Counted from the stretch's first letter, positions 32,758 through 42,353 are shown. The stretch: DNA of 64,000 nucleotides from Agrococcus sp. Marseille-Q4369 (GCF_018308945.1 NZ_CP070501.1:992001-1056000), one strand, 5' to 3'. Notes: generated from the letters alone by a model not told the origin. Program-made: numbers and translations.

Positions 32758-34206
32758 TCAGGGGCGCATGCGGTCGACGACGCGCTGCTCCCACGGCACG
32801 CGGCGCTCGAGCTGGCGGCCGATCGCGAGGAGCGTCGCCTCCTCCCCCGGCCGGCCGATGAGCTGCACCCCCATGGGCAAGCCCTCGCCATCCTCAGACG
32901 GCGCCGTCCGGTGCACCGGCAGCGCGATCGCGGGCAGGCCGGTGAGGTTGACGAACGAGGTGTGCGGCGTGTGCAGCACCTGGTGGCGGAAGTCGGCCTC
33001 GCCGTCGTCGATCGGGTACCAGTCGAGCGGCCGGGGCGTGAGCGCCGTCACGGGCGTGAGCACCGCATCCCACGGCGCGAAGGCCGCGAGCACGCGCCGC
33101 TCGAAGTCCGTCGCCCACAGCTGCGCCCTCGCGAGCCCGCCCGCGGTGAGCGCGTCGCTCGACTCGATGATCCAGCGCGCGAGGGGCTCGAGCCGGTCGC
33201 GCTCCTCGACGGGGATGGGGATCGTCGCCGCACCGCCTCGCCACAGGTCGGTGAACGCCTCGGGGTAGCCCGACGCATCCGGCAGCGCCACCTCGCCGAC
33301 CTCGTGCCCGAGCCGCTCGAGCAGCGCGACCGTCTCGTCGACCGCCGCGGTGGCCTCGGCGGCGATGCGGATGTCGTCGCTCGAGTCCCAGGGCGTGCCG
33401 CCCGTCATGACGGCGATGCGGTAGCGGCCCTCGCCGCGCATCGCCGCCGCGAGGAGCGAGCCGTCGTCGCGCTCGGGCGAGCGGAGCACGAGCTCGTGCG
33501 GCGCGACGCCGTTGACGCGGCCGATGAGCGCGTCGGTGAGGAGCGCGACGTCGATGACCGAGCGCGCGATCGCGCCGGCGGTCGCGAGCCCGCCGACCTG
33601 CCCGACGCCGCCCTGCGCGGGGATGCGGCCGCGCGTGGGCTTGAGCCCGACGAGCCCGCACGTCGCGGCGGGGATGCGGATCGAGCCGCCGCCGTCGGAG
33701 CCGGGCGCGAACGGCAGCAGGCCCTGCGCGACCGCAGCCGCGGCGCCGCCCGAGGAGCCGCCCGCGTGCAGGTCGGGTCGGCCGGGCAGCGTCGTGGATC
33801 CGTGCAGGGCGGAGCGGGTGTAGCCGGCGAAGCCGAACTCGGGTGACGCGGTGCGGCCGAGCACGACGCCGCCGCCCGCATCGAGCACCCGCGGCAGCGG
33901 GTCGGTCGCCTCGGCGACCGTGCCCTCGAGCCATCGGCTGCCCATGTCGGCGGGCTGTCCCTCGCGCAGCGAGAGCGCCTTGTCGGCGAACGGCAGGCCG
34001 TGGATGATCCCGGTGCGGTCGTCGGCGTCGTCGACCTCGCGCGCGCGGCGGAGGGCGAGCTCCGGGTCGACGTGCACGAACGCGTTCGCCTCGTCGAGCC
34101 GCTCGACGCGGTCGAGGAAGTGGCTCGCGACCTCGACGGCGCTCAGCTCGCGCGCGTGCAGCAGGCGCCAGAGCTCGAGCGCTCCGAGCTCGTGGATCGC
34201 GCTCAC
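32758..34206 (-). CDS. Amidase signature family hydrolase
   Basis: 482 residues. The Ser-cisSer-Lys triad is visible: K76 in LPFADKALS, S151 in AGGSSGGAAAAVAQG and S175 in SDGGGSIRIPA, spaced 24 apart as in the family, followed by GLVGLKPTRGRIP. It should hydrolyse amides in the cytoplasm; no GatB neighbour, so not the tRNA amidotransferase. The substrate is unknown. GTG 34206 overlaps the upstream stop (GTGA), so it is coupled to the small gene before it. Confidence 0.92.
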   Translation of the reverse strand: MSAIHELGALELWRLLHARELSAVEVASHFLDRVERLDEANAFVHVDPELALRRAREVDDADDRTGIIHGLPFADKALSLREGQPADMGSRWLEGTVAEATDPLPRVLDAGGGVVLGRTASPEFGFAGYTRSALHGSTTLPGRPDLHAGGSSGGAAAAVAQGLLPFAPGSDGGGSIRIPAATCGLVGLKPTRGRIPAQGGVGQVGGLATAGAIARSVIDVALLTDALIGRVNGVAPHELVLRSPERDDGSLLAAAMRGEGRYRIAVMTGGTPWDSSDDIRIAAEATAAVDETVALLERLGHEVGEVALPDASGYPEAFTDLWRGGAATIPIPVEERDRLEPLARWIIESSDALTAGGLARAQLWATDFERRVLAAFAPWDAVLTPVTALTPRPLDWYPIDDGEADFRHQVLHTPHTSFVNLTGLPAIALPVHRTAPSEDGEGLPMGVQLIGRPGEEATLLAIGRQLERRVPWEQRVVDRMRP

Positions 34207-34613
34207 CCGAAGTACCGGTTCGCTCGTCGCTGGAGGCGCTTCCGCTCGGTGCGCTCGCGCATCTGGTCGCGGGTGGCGTAGTTCGTCAGCTCGCGGAAGG
34301 GATCGCGGCCGACGACGTGCGGCGGCTCCTCCAGGATCGCCGAGATCGCCCGCTCGAGCTCCCAGTACTCGCCGATGCGCGTGCCCTGGCCGGGGTTGAT
34401 GTGCCGCAGCCGCGCCTCGAACCGCAGCTCGCGCTTCACCTCGATCTGGGTGATGAAGCCGCGCGTCGCGCCCGAGACCGTCACCATCCAGAAGCCGGGG
34501 CCGAGATCGGTCACCGTCGCGTGCGCGTCGCTCGCCGCTGCAGCCGCCGCCGCTGCCGCGTCGGCGCGCTGCCGGGCGTCGCGCCAGGCCTCGAAGTCGT
34601 TCACGGCTCCCAT
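34203..34613 (-). CDS. Small protein of unknown function coupled to the amidase gene
   Basis: 136 residues, soluble. Residues about 15-28 are a run of alanines, then a basic mixed region (FITQIEVKRELRFEARLRHINPGQG) and an Arg-rich C-terminus (REREERTERKRLQRRANRYFG-like). No domain recognised. ATG 34613 is in frame with a longer open region but is followed by MGAVNDFEAWRDARQ, a plausible start. It ends inside the amidase start (GTGA). Confidence 0.65.
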   Translation of the reverse strand: MGAVNDFEAWRDARQRADAAAAAAAAASDAHATVTDLGPGFWMVTVSGATRGFITQIEVKRELRFEARLRHINPGQGTRIGEYWELERAISAILEEPPHVVGRDPFRELTNYATRDQMRERTERKRLQRRANRYFG

Positions 34614-34651
34614 CGTGGCACCCGTCGCTGACACGGGCTCCGGCGCGCCGA

Positions 34652-35611
34652 TCACGGGCGCGGCTGCCGCGAGCGCTCGACGATGCCGGCGAGCACCGCG
34701 GCGCCCTCCTCGGCCCCGTCGACGGTGACGGCGAAGCGGCTGCCGTCGCGAGTCGTCACGACGATGCCCGGCCCCGAGCGCAGCACGATCGCGACCTGCC
34801 CCGGCAGGCCGCGGTAGCCCCATCCGCCCCAGTGCATCGGCTCGATGACGGCGGCGTCGACGGCGCGGATGCGGTCGGTCGCGATCGTGCGCAGCGGCAC
34901 CGGCAGGAGCGCCCCACGGACGCGGAGGGCATCGCCGTCGATCGTCACCCGGATGCGCGCCATGGCGAGCAGCACGAGCCCGGCAGCCGCCATGACGACG
35001 CCGAGCAGCACGCGCAGCGCGACCGCCCCGGTCTCGGGCGCGACGAGCGCGATGACCGCCCCGAGCACGAGCACGCCGACACCGAGCCACGCGAAGACGG
35101 CCGAGCCGAGCTCGCCACGCCACTCGGTCGCGTCGCTCAGGAGCAGCGGCATGCGCTCAGCAGGGCCGGCCCAGACATCCTCCTCGCGGGGATGGACGAA
35201 CCACGGCACGAGCAGCAGCGCGAGGGGCGCGAGGAGCACGAGCAGCCACGCGCCGAGCACCGCGTCCTCGGCGCTGCCCGCCTGCAGCGTCGCGCCGACC
35301 GAGGCGATGAACGCGCCCGCGAGCATGCCGCTCACCGCGGCGAGGCACGAGAGCAGCATCGCGCGCAGCCGACCGTCGATCGTCACGGCGGCGAGCACGA
35401 GGGCGACGACGAGCATCGCGCTCGTCGCGACGAGCAGCCAGGTCGCCGTCGGGATCGTGGCCGAGAAGCCGTCGGCGACGTCGGCGCCCGACCAGTGGGT
35501 CGCGATGACCTCCGGCAGCTGCGGCGCGAGCGAGAGCCACGTCGAGGCGATCGCGAGCGGCGGCAGCGCGAGCACGAGCGCGGCGAGCCAGATGCGGAGG
35601 CGGGGCGACAT
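34652..35611 (-). CDS. DUF1648-domain membrane protein
   Basis: 319 residues. The N-terminal helix and LPEVIATHWSGADVADGF (about 33-50) is the DUF1648 signature. Four or five further helices (about 57-78, 88-110, 120-140, 167-188, 192-215) follow, then a cytoplasmic C-terminal domain of about 100 residues. DUF1648 proteins are seen with SdpI-type and GntR partners in Firmicutes; in actinobacteria they usually stand alone and have no assigned role. 38 bp upstream of the small gene at 34613. Confidence 0.8.
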   Translation of the reverse strand: MSPRLRIWLAALVLALPPLAIASTWLSLAPQLPEVIATHWSGADVADGFSATIPTATWLLVATSAMLVVALVLAAVTIDGRLRAMLLSCLAAVSGMLAGAFIASVGATLQAGSAEDAVLGAWLLVLLAPLALLLVPWFVHPREEDVWAGPAERMPLLLSDATEWRGELGSAVFAWLGVGVLVLGAVIALVAPETGAVALRVLLGVVMAAAGLVLLAMARIRVTIDGDALRVRGALLPVPLRTIATDRIRAVDAAVIEPMHWGGWGYRGLPGQVAIVLRSGPGIVVTTRDGSRFAVTVDGAEEGAAVLAGIVERSRQPRP

Positions 35612-35656
35612 GGTCGTCCCATCCTGGCGGAGGCGCGCGTCGGCGGCGCGCGGAGG

Positions 35657-36439
35657 TCAGGAGCGCGGGCCGCGGGTTCCGCAACGATGTTGCGGAATTC
35701 CTCGGCTCAGGGCTTCCCCGGCCCAGGCCCCGTCGGGGATGCGCCAGTCGATCGGCGGCGCGCCCTGCGCGACGAGCGCCTCGTTCGCACGCGAGAACGG
35801 GCGCGAGCCGAAGAACCCGCGACGTGCGCTGAGCGGCGAGGGGTGCGCCGAGACGATCGTCGGCACGCCCTCGAGCAGCGGCGCGAGCGACTGCGCCTTG
35901 TTGCCCCACAGGATGGCCACGAGCGGCGCGCGCGAGCCGTCGGGCCGCTGGCGCGCGACGAGCGCGCGGATCGCTGCCTCCGTCACGCGCTCCCATCCCC
36001 AGCCCCGGTGCGAGTCGGTGACCCCCGCCTGCACCGTGAGCACGCGGTTGAGCAGCAGCACGCCCTGATCGGCCCATGCCGAGAGGTCGCCGTGCGGCAC
36101 CGGCTCGAGCCCCAAGTCGTCGTGCAGCTCGCGGTAGATGTTCACGAGCGATCGCGGCAGCGGCCGCACGTGCCGCTCGACGGCGAACGCGAGCCCGATC
36201 GAGTGGCCGGGCGTCGGGTACGGGTCCTGCCCCACGACGAGCACCCGCACGTCGTCGAGCGGCCGTCGGAAGGCGCGCAGCACCGCGTCGCCCGGCGGGA
36301 GGTACGGCCGCCCCTGGGCGACCTCGGCGCGCAACCGCTCGCCCAGGTCGCGCACGACGTGCTCGACCGGGCGGAGCGCATCCGCCCATGCTCCATCGAG
36401 CCGGCCCGCGTCGACGAGCTCGTCGAGCGCCTCCGTCAT
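35657..36439 (-). CDS. ung: Uracil-DNA glycosylase, family 1
   Basis: 260 residues. It removes uracil from DNA as the first step of base excision repair. Motif [17 protein letters not shown] holds the catalytic Asp (DPY) and the C-terminal motif HPSPLS holds the catalytic His and DNA-intercalating segment; [12 protein letters not shown] is the uracil-recognition strand. ATG 36439 overlaps the stop of the peptidase E-like gene (ATGA). Confidence 0.95.
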   Translation of the reverse strand: MTEALDELVDAGRLDGAWADALRPVEHVVRDLGERLRAEVAQGRPYLPPGDAVLRAFRRPLDDVRVLVVGQDPYPTPGHSIGLAFAVERHVRPLPRSLVNIYRELHDDLGLEPVPHGDLSAWADQGVLLLNRVLTVQAGVTDSHRGWGWERVTEAAIRALVARQRPDGSRAPLVAILWGNKAQSLAPLLEGVPTIVSAHPSPLSARRGFFGSRPFSRANEALVAQGAPPIDWRIPDGAWAGEALSRGIPQHRCGTRGPRS

Positions 36440-37152
36440 GCCCCGAGCACGGCCACCGAGACGCGCTCGGTGTCGACCTCGCGCTCGGCCGCCCACACGC
36501 TCCCCTCGCCCGCGACGACGAGTCCCCCCGCGCCGACGACGAGCGACGTGCACTCGTCGATCGCGACCACCCGGTCGGCGAGGCCCGCGTGCACGATCGC
36601 GACGGCGCGCGAGAGGTTGCCGTACTGCGCCGCGTGCACGTCGACGACGAGGTCGACGAGGCCGAGGCCCGCGTCGAGCGTGACCTCGTCGAGCTGCTCG
36701 CTGCTCGCCTCGGGGCAGACGGGCACGCCGCCGATGCGCCAGCCGCCGAGCAGCGCGACGTCGCCCGCGATCATCGCGCCCGCCGAGTAGCCCGCGTAGG
36801 GGAGCCCCGAGGCGACGAGGCCGCGGATCGTGTCGGCTGCCGGCATGATCGCGCGGTGGTAGCCGGGCGTGAGCCCGCCGCCGACGAAGATGCCGTCGGC
36901 GCTGCCGAGATCGGTCGGGCGCAGCTCGCGGTCGGGGCCGAGCTGCACGATGCGCACCTCGCCCGCGCCGAGCTTCGTGAGGTCGTCGCGGTAGTCGCCG
37001 TGCCAGCGCTCGCCCTCCTCGGCGTCCTCCGCCCACAGCACGCACGCGATGACGGGCGGTACCTCGGCGCGCTCGCGGGCCTCGGCGACGAAGCGGCCGG
37101 TCCAGGCCGACTCGTCGTCGGCCCAGCCGCCGCCCAGCAGATGGATGCTCAT
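36436..37152 (-). CDS. Peptidase E-like (S51 family) class I glutamine amidotransferase-fold protein
   Basis: 238 residues from ATG 37152. The nucleophile elbow [11 protein letters not shown] (about 122-132) has Ser where amidotransferases have Cys, which fits peptidase E (alpha-aspartyl dipeptidase) or cyanophycinase-like S51 enzymes. The preceding [12 protein letters not shown] and later [10 protein letters not shown] are S51 features. Its stop overlaps the ung start. The open frame runs further upstream to 37179; the GGAGGATGGGGGC stretch before 37152 favours the shorter protein. Confidence 0.8.
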   Translation of the reverse strand: MSIHLLGGGWADDESAWTGRFVAEARERAEVPPVIACVLWAEDAEEGERWHGDYRDDLTKLGAGEVRIVQLGPDRELRPTDLGSADGIFVGGGLTPGYHRAIMPAADTIRGLVASGLPYAGYSAGAMIAGDVALLGGWRIGGVPVCPEASSEQLDEVTLDAGLGLVDLVVDVHAAQYGNLSRAVAIVHAGLADRVVAIDECTSLVVGAGGLVVAGEGSVWAAEREVDTERVSVAVLGA

Positions 37153-37173
37153 GCCCCCATCCTCCCCCATCGT

Positions 37174-37238
37174 CTTCAACCGGACAGCCGGTGGGGCGAG
37201 GACATATGCGTCGCGCCCTCCCGGCTATCCGGTTGAAG
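37174..37238. repeat. Long inverted repeat between the aminotransferase and peptidase E-like genes
   Basis: Arms CTTCAACCGGACAGCCGG (37174-37191) and CCGGCTATCCGGTTGAAG (37221-37238) match at 17 of 18 positions. The 29-nt loop contains a second inner stem (GGGCG/CGCCC). It could terminate the aminotransferase mRNA, but there is no T-run and the arms resemble a mobile palindrome more than a simple terminator. Confidence 0.7.
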
Positions 37239-37243
37239 ATGCC

Positions 37244-38554
37244 TCAGAGCGCCGAGAAGGCGTCGTCGAGGATCTCGAGGCCGCGGCGCGCGTCGTCGTC
37301 GCCCATGACGAGCGGCGGCACGACGTGGATGCGGTTGTCGGTCGTGAACGGCACGTAGCCGCGCTCGAGCAGCGACGACTTGAGGCTCGCGACGACGGAT
37401 GCGTCGACCGGCTCGCGCGAGCCGCGATCGGTCACGAGGTCGAGGGCCCAGAAGCAGCCGCGACCGCGCGCCTCGCCGATGATCTCGTGCCGCTCGGCGA
37501 GCTCGCGGAGCCCGGGACCGAGGATGTCGGCGCCGAGGTGGGCGGCGTGCTCGACGATGCCCTCCTCCGTCATGGCGTCGATCGTCGCGACGATCGAGGC
37601 CGCCGCGAGCGGGTGGCCCGCATACGTGAGCCCGCCGGGGATCGCGCGCTGCTTGAACGTCTCGAGCACGCGGTCGCTGATGATGACGCCGCCGACCGGC
37701 ACGTAGCCGGAGTTCACGCCCTTCGCGAAGGTCACCAGGTCGGGGCGCACGCCGTCGTGCTGGTGCGCGAACCAGTGCCCCGTGCGGCCGAACCCCGCCA
37801 TCACCTCGTCGAGGATGAGCACGATGCCGTGCTCGTCGGCGAGCTCCCGCAGCCCCTGGAGGTAGCCCGGCGGCGGCACGAGGATGCCGGCGGTGCCGGG
37901 GAGCCCCTCGACCATGATCGCCGCGATCGTCGACGGCCCCTCGGCCTCGATGACGCGCCGCATGTGCTGCAGGGCGCGCTCCGACTCCTGCTCCTCGGTC
38001 TCCGCCCAGAACTCCGAGCGGTAGAGGAACGGCCCGAAGACGTGCACGTGGCCGGTCGCGAACTCGTTGCCGATGCGGCGCGCATCCCCCGTCGCGTTCA
38101 CGGCGGCGCCGGTGTTGCCGTGGTACGAGCGGTAGTGCGAGACGACCTTGACCCGCCCCGTGTGGATGCGAGCCATCCGGATCGCGTTCTCGACCGCATC
38201 CGCCCCGCCGTTCGTGAAGAAGACGGCGGCCATGTCATCGATCTTCGAGAGGATGCGCTCGGCCGCCTCACCGCGGACGAGGTTCGTCGTGGCGGGCGCG
38301 ACGGTCGCGAGCTGCGCCGCCTGCCGCTGGATGGCCTCGACGACCTTCGGGTGCGAGTGACCGATGTTGGTGTTGACGAGCTGGCTCGAGAAGTCGAGGT
38401 ACTCGCGGCCGTCGTAGTCCCACAGCCGCACGCCCTCGCCGCGCGCGACGGTGAAGGGGTTGGTCGAGCCGTGCTTCGACCACGAGTGCAGGATGAGCGG
38501 GTCGAGCTCGCGGGCGCGGGCGCCGTCGGCGGGGTCGAACTGGGGTGCTGGCAT
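37244..38554 (-). CDS. Class III PLP-dependent aminotransferase (omega-aminotransferase)
   Basis: 436 residues from ATG 38554, with GAGGAGG six bases upstream. Fold-type I: FFTNGGADAVENAIRMAR (about 88-106), SYHGNTGAA, the Asp of LDEVMAGFGRTG and the Schiff-base Lys in TFAKGVNSGYVPVGG. Substrates are terminal amines or beta-alanine-type omega-amino acids. Just upstream, on the same strand, lies a decayed beta-ureidopropionase/carbamoylputrescine-type nitrilase, which suggests an original pyrimidine or polyamine breakdown pair. Confidence 0.9.
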   Translation of the reverse strand: MPAPQFDPADGARARELDPLILHSWSKHGSTNPFTVARGEGVRLWDYDGREYLDFSSQLVNTNIGHSHPKVVEAIQRQAAQLATVAPATTNLVRGEAAERILSKIDDMAAVFFTNGGADAVENAIRMARIHTGRVKVVSHYRSYHGNTGAAVNATGDARRIGNEFATGHVHVFGPFLYRSEFWAETEEQESERALQHMRRVIEAEGPSTIAAIMVEGLPGTAGILVPPPGYLQGLRELADEHGIVLILDEVMAGFGRTGHWFAHQHDGVRPDLVTFAKGVNSGYVPVGGVIISDRVLETFKQRAIPGGLTYAGHPLAAASIVATIDAMTEEGIVEHAAHLGADILGPGLRELAERHEIIGEARGRGCFWALDLVTDRGSREPVDASVVASLKSSLLERGYVPFTTDNRIHVVPPLVMGDDDARRGLEILDDAFSAL

Positions 38555-38647
38555 GGGGGCCTCCTCGGGGCGCTCGGGGGTCTCTTCACCGTAGCCTGCC
38601 TGCCCGGGCGGCTCAGGCTCGGGCCGGGGGGGCACGCGGCGGAGCGG

Positions 38648-39276
38648 CCGACGCGATTGGGCTGCAGCACGAAGTAGCCGTTCGCGACCGCCGCGGCCGG
38701 GCCCTCGATCTCCCACAGCCGGTTCGAGAGGCCGGGCTTCGTCGCATTCGGGTTGAACACCATGTGGGCGCCCGCGAGCCCGAGCTCGCGCCAGCCCTCG
38801 GGGAAGTGGCGGTCGTAGCAGATGTAGACGCCGACCTTGCCGACGGCGGTGTCGAACACCGGGTAGCCGAGGTTGCCGGGGCGGAAGTAGAACTTCTCCC
38901 AGAAGCGGTCGAGGTGCGGCAGGTGGTGCTTGCGGTACGTGCCGAGGATGGAGCCGTCGGCGTCGACGACGACCGCGGAGTTGTAGTAGACGCCCGCCTG
39001 CTCCTCCTCGTAGATCGGCAGGATCGCGACCATGCCGAGCTCCTTCGCGAGCCTCGCGAAGCGCTGTACGATCGGGCCGTCGGCCGGCTCGGCGTAGGCG
39101 TAGTACCGCTCGTCCTGCGTGATGCCGAAGTAGGGGCCCTAGAAGAGCTCCTGGAAGCAGACGACCTGCGCGCCCTGCTCGGCGGCCTCGCGCATGAAGG
39201 CCTCGTGGCGATCGAGCATGGATGCCTTGTCACCGGTCCAGGTGGTCTGGGTGATCGCTGCGCGCACCGTGGTCAT
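38648..39276 (-). pseudogene. Nitrilase-superfamily gene (beta-ureidopropionase / N-carbamoylputrescine amidase type), broken twice
   Basis: From ATG 39276, with GAGGGAA upstream, the frame reads as a normal nitrilase: QGAVVCFQELF-like start, YRKHHLP (catalytic Lys), VYICYDRHFPE (catalytic Cys). Codon 46, TAG at 39139-39141, stands where a residue such as Tyr is expected in ELFxGPYFGIT. After PNRVG (about 38648) the similarity stops: the last 80 or so residues are missing and the frame runs into the aminotransferase leader. So there is one nonsense change plus a 3' deletion. Confidence 0.88.
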
Positions 39277-39493
39277 GGTTCCCTCGACTCTCCTCAGTGC
39301 CGACGGCAGCGCATCCGCAGCCGGGCGTCGACGCTGACGCCCGCTCGGAGCCTCGCGACCCTTGGGTCGCGGCGGCGCCGAGCGACGGTGCCCTGAGTCT
39401 GCTGGGCGGGGCTACAGTGGTCAAGCGCCGGGCATCACCTCCGCGCGCGGACCCATGCACACCGTTCGCGCCAGCCTGCCCGAGGAGCCTGAA

Positions 39494-40441
39494 GTGTCCC
39501 GCCGCCCCGCTCTCGTCTCGACGATCGTCGCCGCCCTGCTGCTCGCCGGTTGCGCCGCGTCCCCCGCTGAGCCCGAAGCGACGCTCGAGGCCAGGGCCGC
39601 GACCCCGAACTGCGACGCCGAGGTCTTCCCGCTTCCGGCGCCCGCGGAGCGCATCGTCGCGGTGAAGTCGACCGCTGCCGAGCTCGTCGTCGCGCTCGGG
39701 CTCGGCGACGCGCTCGTCGCGACCGCGTTCCTCGACGGGCCGCTCGAGGGCGCCGACGCGCCGACGATCGACGGCATGCCCTCGCGCGAGGCGGTGCTCG
39801 CGCTCGAGCCCGACGCGATCGTCGCGGGCTGGGAGTCGGCGTTCGCGCCCGAGGCGATCGGCGACCGCGCGCACCTGCACGAGCTCGGCGTGACGACGTG
39901 GGTCTCCCCCGCAGCGTGCTGGTCGACCGACGTGCCGCGGCTCGACTGGGAGGGGCTCTTCGCCGAGCTCGGCGGCGCGGCCGCGATGCTCGGCGTGCCC
40001 GAGGCCGGCGGCGAGCTCGTCGATGAGCAGCGCGCGGCGCTCGCGGCGATCGAGCCGCTCGAGGGTGCGCCGACCGCGCTCTGGTACTCGTCCGGCGAGG
40101 ACGCGCCCTACGTCGGCGGCGGTTCGGGCGCCCCGCAGCTCGTGCTCGAGACCGCGGGCCTCGGCAACGTCGCGAGCGAGCTCGACGACGGCTGGGCGAC
40201 GCTCTCGTGGGAGGCGGTCGCGGCGAGCGACCCCGACGTCATCGTGCTCGTCGACGCCCCGTGGCACACGGCCGCGTCGAAGGTCGAGCGGCTGCGCGCG
40301 AACCCCGCGACCGCAGCGCTCGAGGCGGTGCGGGAGGAGCGCTTCGTCGTCGTGCCGTTCCCGATGGCGGAGGCGGGCGTCGGGACGGTGGATGCGGTGG
40401 CCCTCGTCGCGCGCGAGGTGCGGGAGCTGGGGCTCGGATGA
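39494..40441 (+). CDS. Substrate-binding lipoprotein of a BtuF-type ABC transporter (putative F420-0)
   Basis: 315 residues from GTG 39494, with AGGAG seven bases upstream. Signal peptide and lipobox LLLAGC at about 17-22. The two-lobed BtuF/FhuD fold is visible: RIVAVKSTAAELVVALGLGD, LALEPDAIVAGWESAF, and the C-terminal DPDVIVLVDAPWHTAASKVERL. Three ABC genes and cofD overlap by 4 bp each, the order seen for the transporter family named F420-0 ABC. The ligand is not proven for that family; a cobalamin or siderophore ligand is the alternative. Confidence 0.8.
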   Translation: MSRRPALVSTIVAALLLAGCAASPAEPEATLEARAATPNCDAEVFPLPAPAERIVAVKSTAAELVVALGLGDALVATAFLDGPLEGADAPTIDGMPSREAVLALEPDAIVAGWESAFAPEAIGDRAHLHELGVTTWVSPAACWSTDVPRLDWEGLFAELGGAAAMLGVPEAGGELVDEQRAALAAIEPLEGAPTALWYSSGEDAPYVGGGSGAPQLVLETAGLGNVASELDDGWATLSWEAVAASDPDVIVLVDAPWHTAASKVERLRANPATAALEAVREERFVVVPFPMAEAGVGTVDAVALVAREVRELGLG

Positions 40442-41544
40442 CGCGCACCGAGCAGCCGGCCGCAGATGTGCGTGCATCGGCTGCCACGGCGGGCGCCGAC
40501 GCGCCGATCGCCGCACACCTGACCCGCGGGCCGCGCCGCCGTCGTAACCCGGTGCTGCCGCTCGCGCTCGCGCTCAGCGGGCTGCTCGTCGTCGCGATCG
40601 CGGTCGCCGCGAGCGCCGGCCCCGCCGGCATCGGCGCGCTCGAGGCGCTCGGCGCGATCCTCGCGCGGCTCGGCATCGGCGAGTCGCCGCTCGGCACCGT
40701 CGACGACGCGATCGTCGTCGACCTCCGGCTCCCCCGGGCGCTCGCGGCGTGCGCGGTCGGAGCGGGGCTCGCGGTCGTCGGCGCGATCATGCAGTCGCTC
40801 GTGCGCAACCCGCTCGCCGACCCCTACGTGCTCGGCGTCTCCTCCGGCGCGTCGGTCGGCGCGGTGCTCGTGCTCATCGCCGGGCTCGGCGTGCTGCTGC
40901 CGGTCGCCGCGTTCGTCGGCGCGCTCGCGGCGCTGCTCGCGACGCTCGGGCTCGCCGCCGCGGCGGGCGGCGCCACCCCGACGCGCACCGTGCTCGCGGG
41001 CGTCGTGGTCGCATCCGCCGCGAGCGCGCTCGTGAGCCTCGTCATCTTCTGGGGCGCCGACGGCGACGCCTACCGCGAGATCCTCGCGTGGCTGCTCGGC
41101 TCGCTCGCCGCCATCACGTGGCCGACCGCGACCGTCGCGCTCGTCGGCGCGGGGCTCGCGCTCGCGCTGCTGCCGACCGGCCGGCTGCTCGACGCGCTCG
41201 CGCTCGGCGACGCGGCGGCCGGGGCCCTCGGCGTCGACGCGCGGCGCGTCCGGTGGGCGCTGCTCATCGCGTGCGCGCTCGTGACGGGCGTGCTCGTGTC
41301 GGTCTCCGGCGCGATCGGCTTCGTCGGGCTCGTCGTGCCGCACGCGGTGCGGCTCGCGGTCGGCGCGGGGCACGCGAGGCTGCTGCCGCTCTCGGCGCTC
41401 GCGGGCGCGCTCGTGCTGCTCTTGAGCGACACGGTCGCCCGGGCGGCGTTCGACCCGCGCGAGCTGCCGGTCGGCATCGTCACGGCGCTCATCGGGGCGC
41501 CGGTGTTCGCGGCGCTCATGCTCTCGGGGCGGGTGCGCACGTGA
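40438..41544 (+). CDS. FecCD/BtuC-type ABC permease (putative F420-0)
   Basis: 368 residues. A 40-residue basic N-terminus then about ten membrane helices with the FecCD motif set: DLRLPRALAACAVGAGLAVVGAIMQSLVRNPLADPYVLGVSSGA, GFVGLVVPHAVRLAVGAGHARLLPLSALAGA in pattern. ATG 40438 overlaps the binding-protein stop (ATGA) and its own stop overlaps the ATPase GTG (GTGA). Transports a substrate bound by the lipoprotein encoded upstream. Confidence 0.88.
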   Translation: MTRTEQPAADVRASAATAGADAPIAAHLTRGPRRRRNPVLPLALALSGLLVVAIAVAASAGPAGIGALEALGAILARLGIGESPLGTVDDAIVVDLRLPRALAACAVGAGLAVVGAIMQSLVRNPLADPYVLGVSSGASVGAVLVLIAGLGVLLPVAAFVGALAALLATLGLAAAAGGATPTRTVLAGVVVASAASALVSLVIFWGADGDAYREILAWLLGSLAAITWPTATVALVGAGLALALLPTGRLLDALALGDAAAGALGVDARRVRWALLIACALVTGVLVSVSGAIGFVGLVVPHAVRLAVGAGHARLLPLSALAGALVLLLSDTVARAAFDPRELPVGIVTALIGAPVFAALMLSGRVRT

Positions 41545-42353
41545 GCGGCGCGGGGCTTGCGGTCGACGGTCTCGAGGTCGAGGCGCTCTCGGTGCGGGTG
41601 CGGGGGCGCGCGCTCGTCGACGACGCGTCGTGGAGCGCGCCCGCGGGGCGGCTCACGGCGCTCGTCGGCCCGAACGGCGCCGGCAAGTCGACGATGCTGC
41701 GCGCGATCGCGGGCGTCGTCCCCGAGCGGGCCGAGCGCCGCGGCCGCGTGCTGCTCGGCGGCGAGCGGCTCGACGCGATGCCGGCGCGCGAGCGGGCGCG
41801 CAGCGTCGCGCTCGTCGAGCAGCTCGCGGACGGCGCCCCGCAGCTGACCGCGCGCGAGGCGGTGCGGCTCGGCCGCACCCCGCACCACCGCATGCTCGGC
41901 TTCTCGCTCGGCGACGACCGGCACGTCGACGCCGCGCTCGACGCCGCGGGCGCGACGGCGCTCGCCGAGCGCCCGCTCGCCGAGCTCTCAGGCGGCGAGT
42001 TGCAGCGCGTGCACCTCGCGCGCGCGCTCGCGCAGCAGTCCGGCGACGAGCCGGGCCTGCTGCTGCTCGACGAGCCGACGAACCACCTCGACGTCGCGTG
42101 GCAGCTCGAGCTGCTCGAGCTCGTGCGCCGGCTCGCGGCCGACCGCCCCGTCGTCATGACCGTGCACGACCTCGCGCTCGCCGCGACCCACGCCGACCGC
42201 GTCGTGCTCGTCGATCGAGGCAGGGTCGTCGCGAGCGGCACGCCGTCCGACGTGCTCACGCCCGAGCGCATCCGCGCTGTCTACGGCGTCGACGCCGAGA
42301 TCGACGAGCAGCCTGGCGGCGTCGCGATCCGCTACCGGAGGATGGCCTCATGA
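41541..42353 (+). CDS. ABC transporter ATPase (putative F420-0)
   Basis: 270 residues. Walker A GPNGAGKSTML (about 44-54), signature LSGGELQRVHLARALAQQ and Walker B LLLLDEPTNHLD are all present with the switch His in TVHD. It is the partner of the FecCD-type permease upstream; its own stop overlaps the cofD start (ATGA), which makes the four genes one translationally coupled unit. Confidence 0.9.
   Translation: MSGAGLAVDGLEVEALSVRVRGRALVDDASWSAPAGRLTALVGPNGAGKSTMLRAIAGVVPERAERRGRVLLGGERLDAMPARERARSVALVEQLADGAPQLTAREAVRLGRTPHHRMLGFSLGDDRHVDAALDAAGATALAERPLAELSGGELQRVHLARALAQQSGDEPGLLLLDEPTNHLDVAWQLELLELVRRLAADRPVVMTVHDLALAATHADRVVLVDRGRVVASGTPSDVLTPERIRAVYGVDAEIDEQPGGVAIRYRRMAS

Noticed and set aside
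38098-39033. Separate 311-residue gene
   Set aside because: Its first half is the nitrilase frame after the nonsense codon and its second half is an out-of-frame read through the aminotransferase gene.
39277-39493. Cobalamin riboswitch before the BtuF-type gene
   Set aside because: No B12-box or fitting multi-stem structure is visible; only a short CGCGACCC/GGGTCGCG palindrome at 39354-39371 is present.
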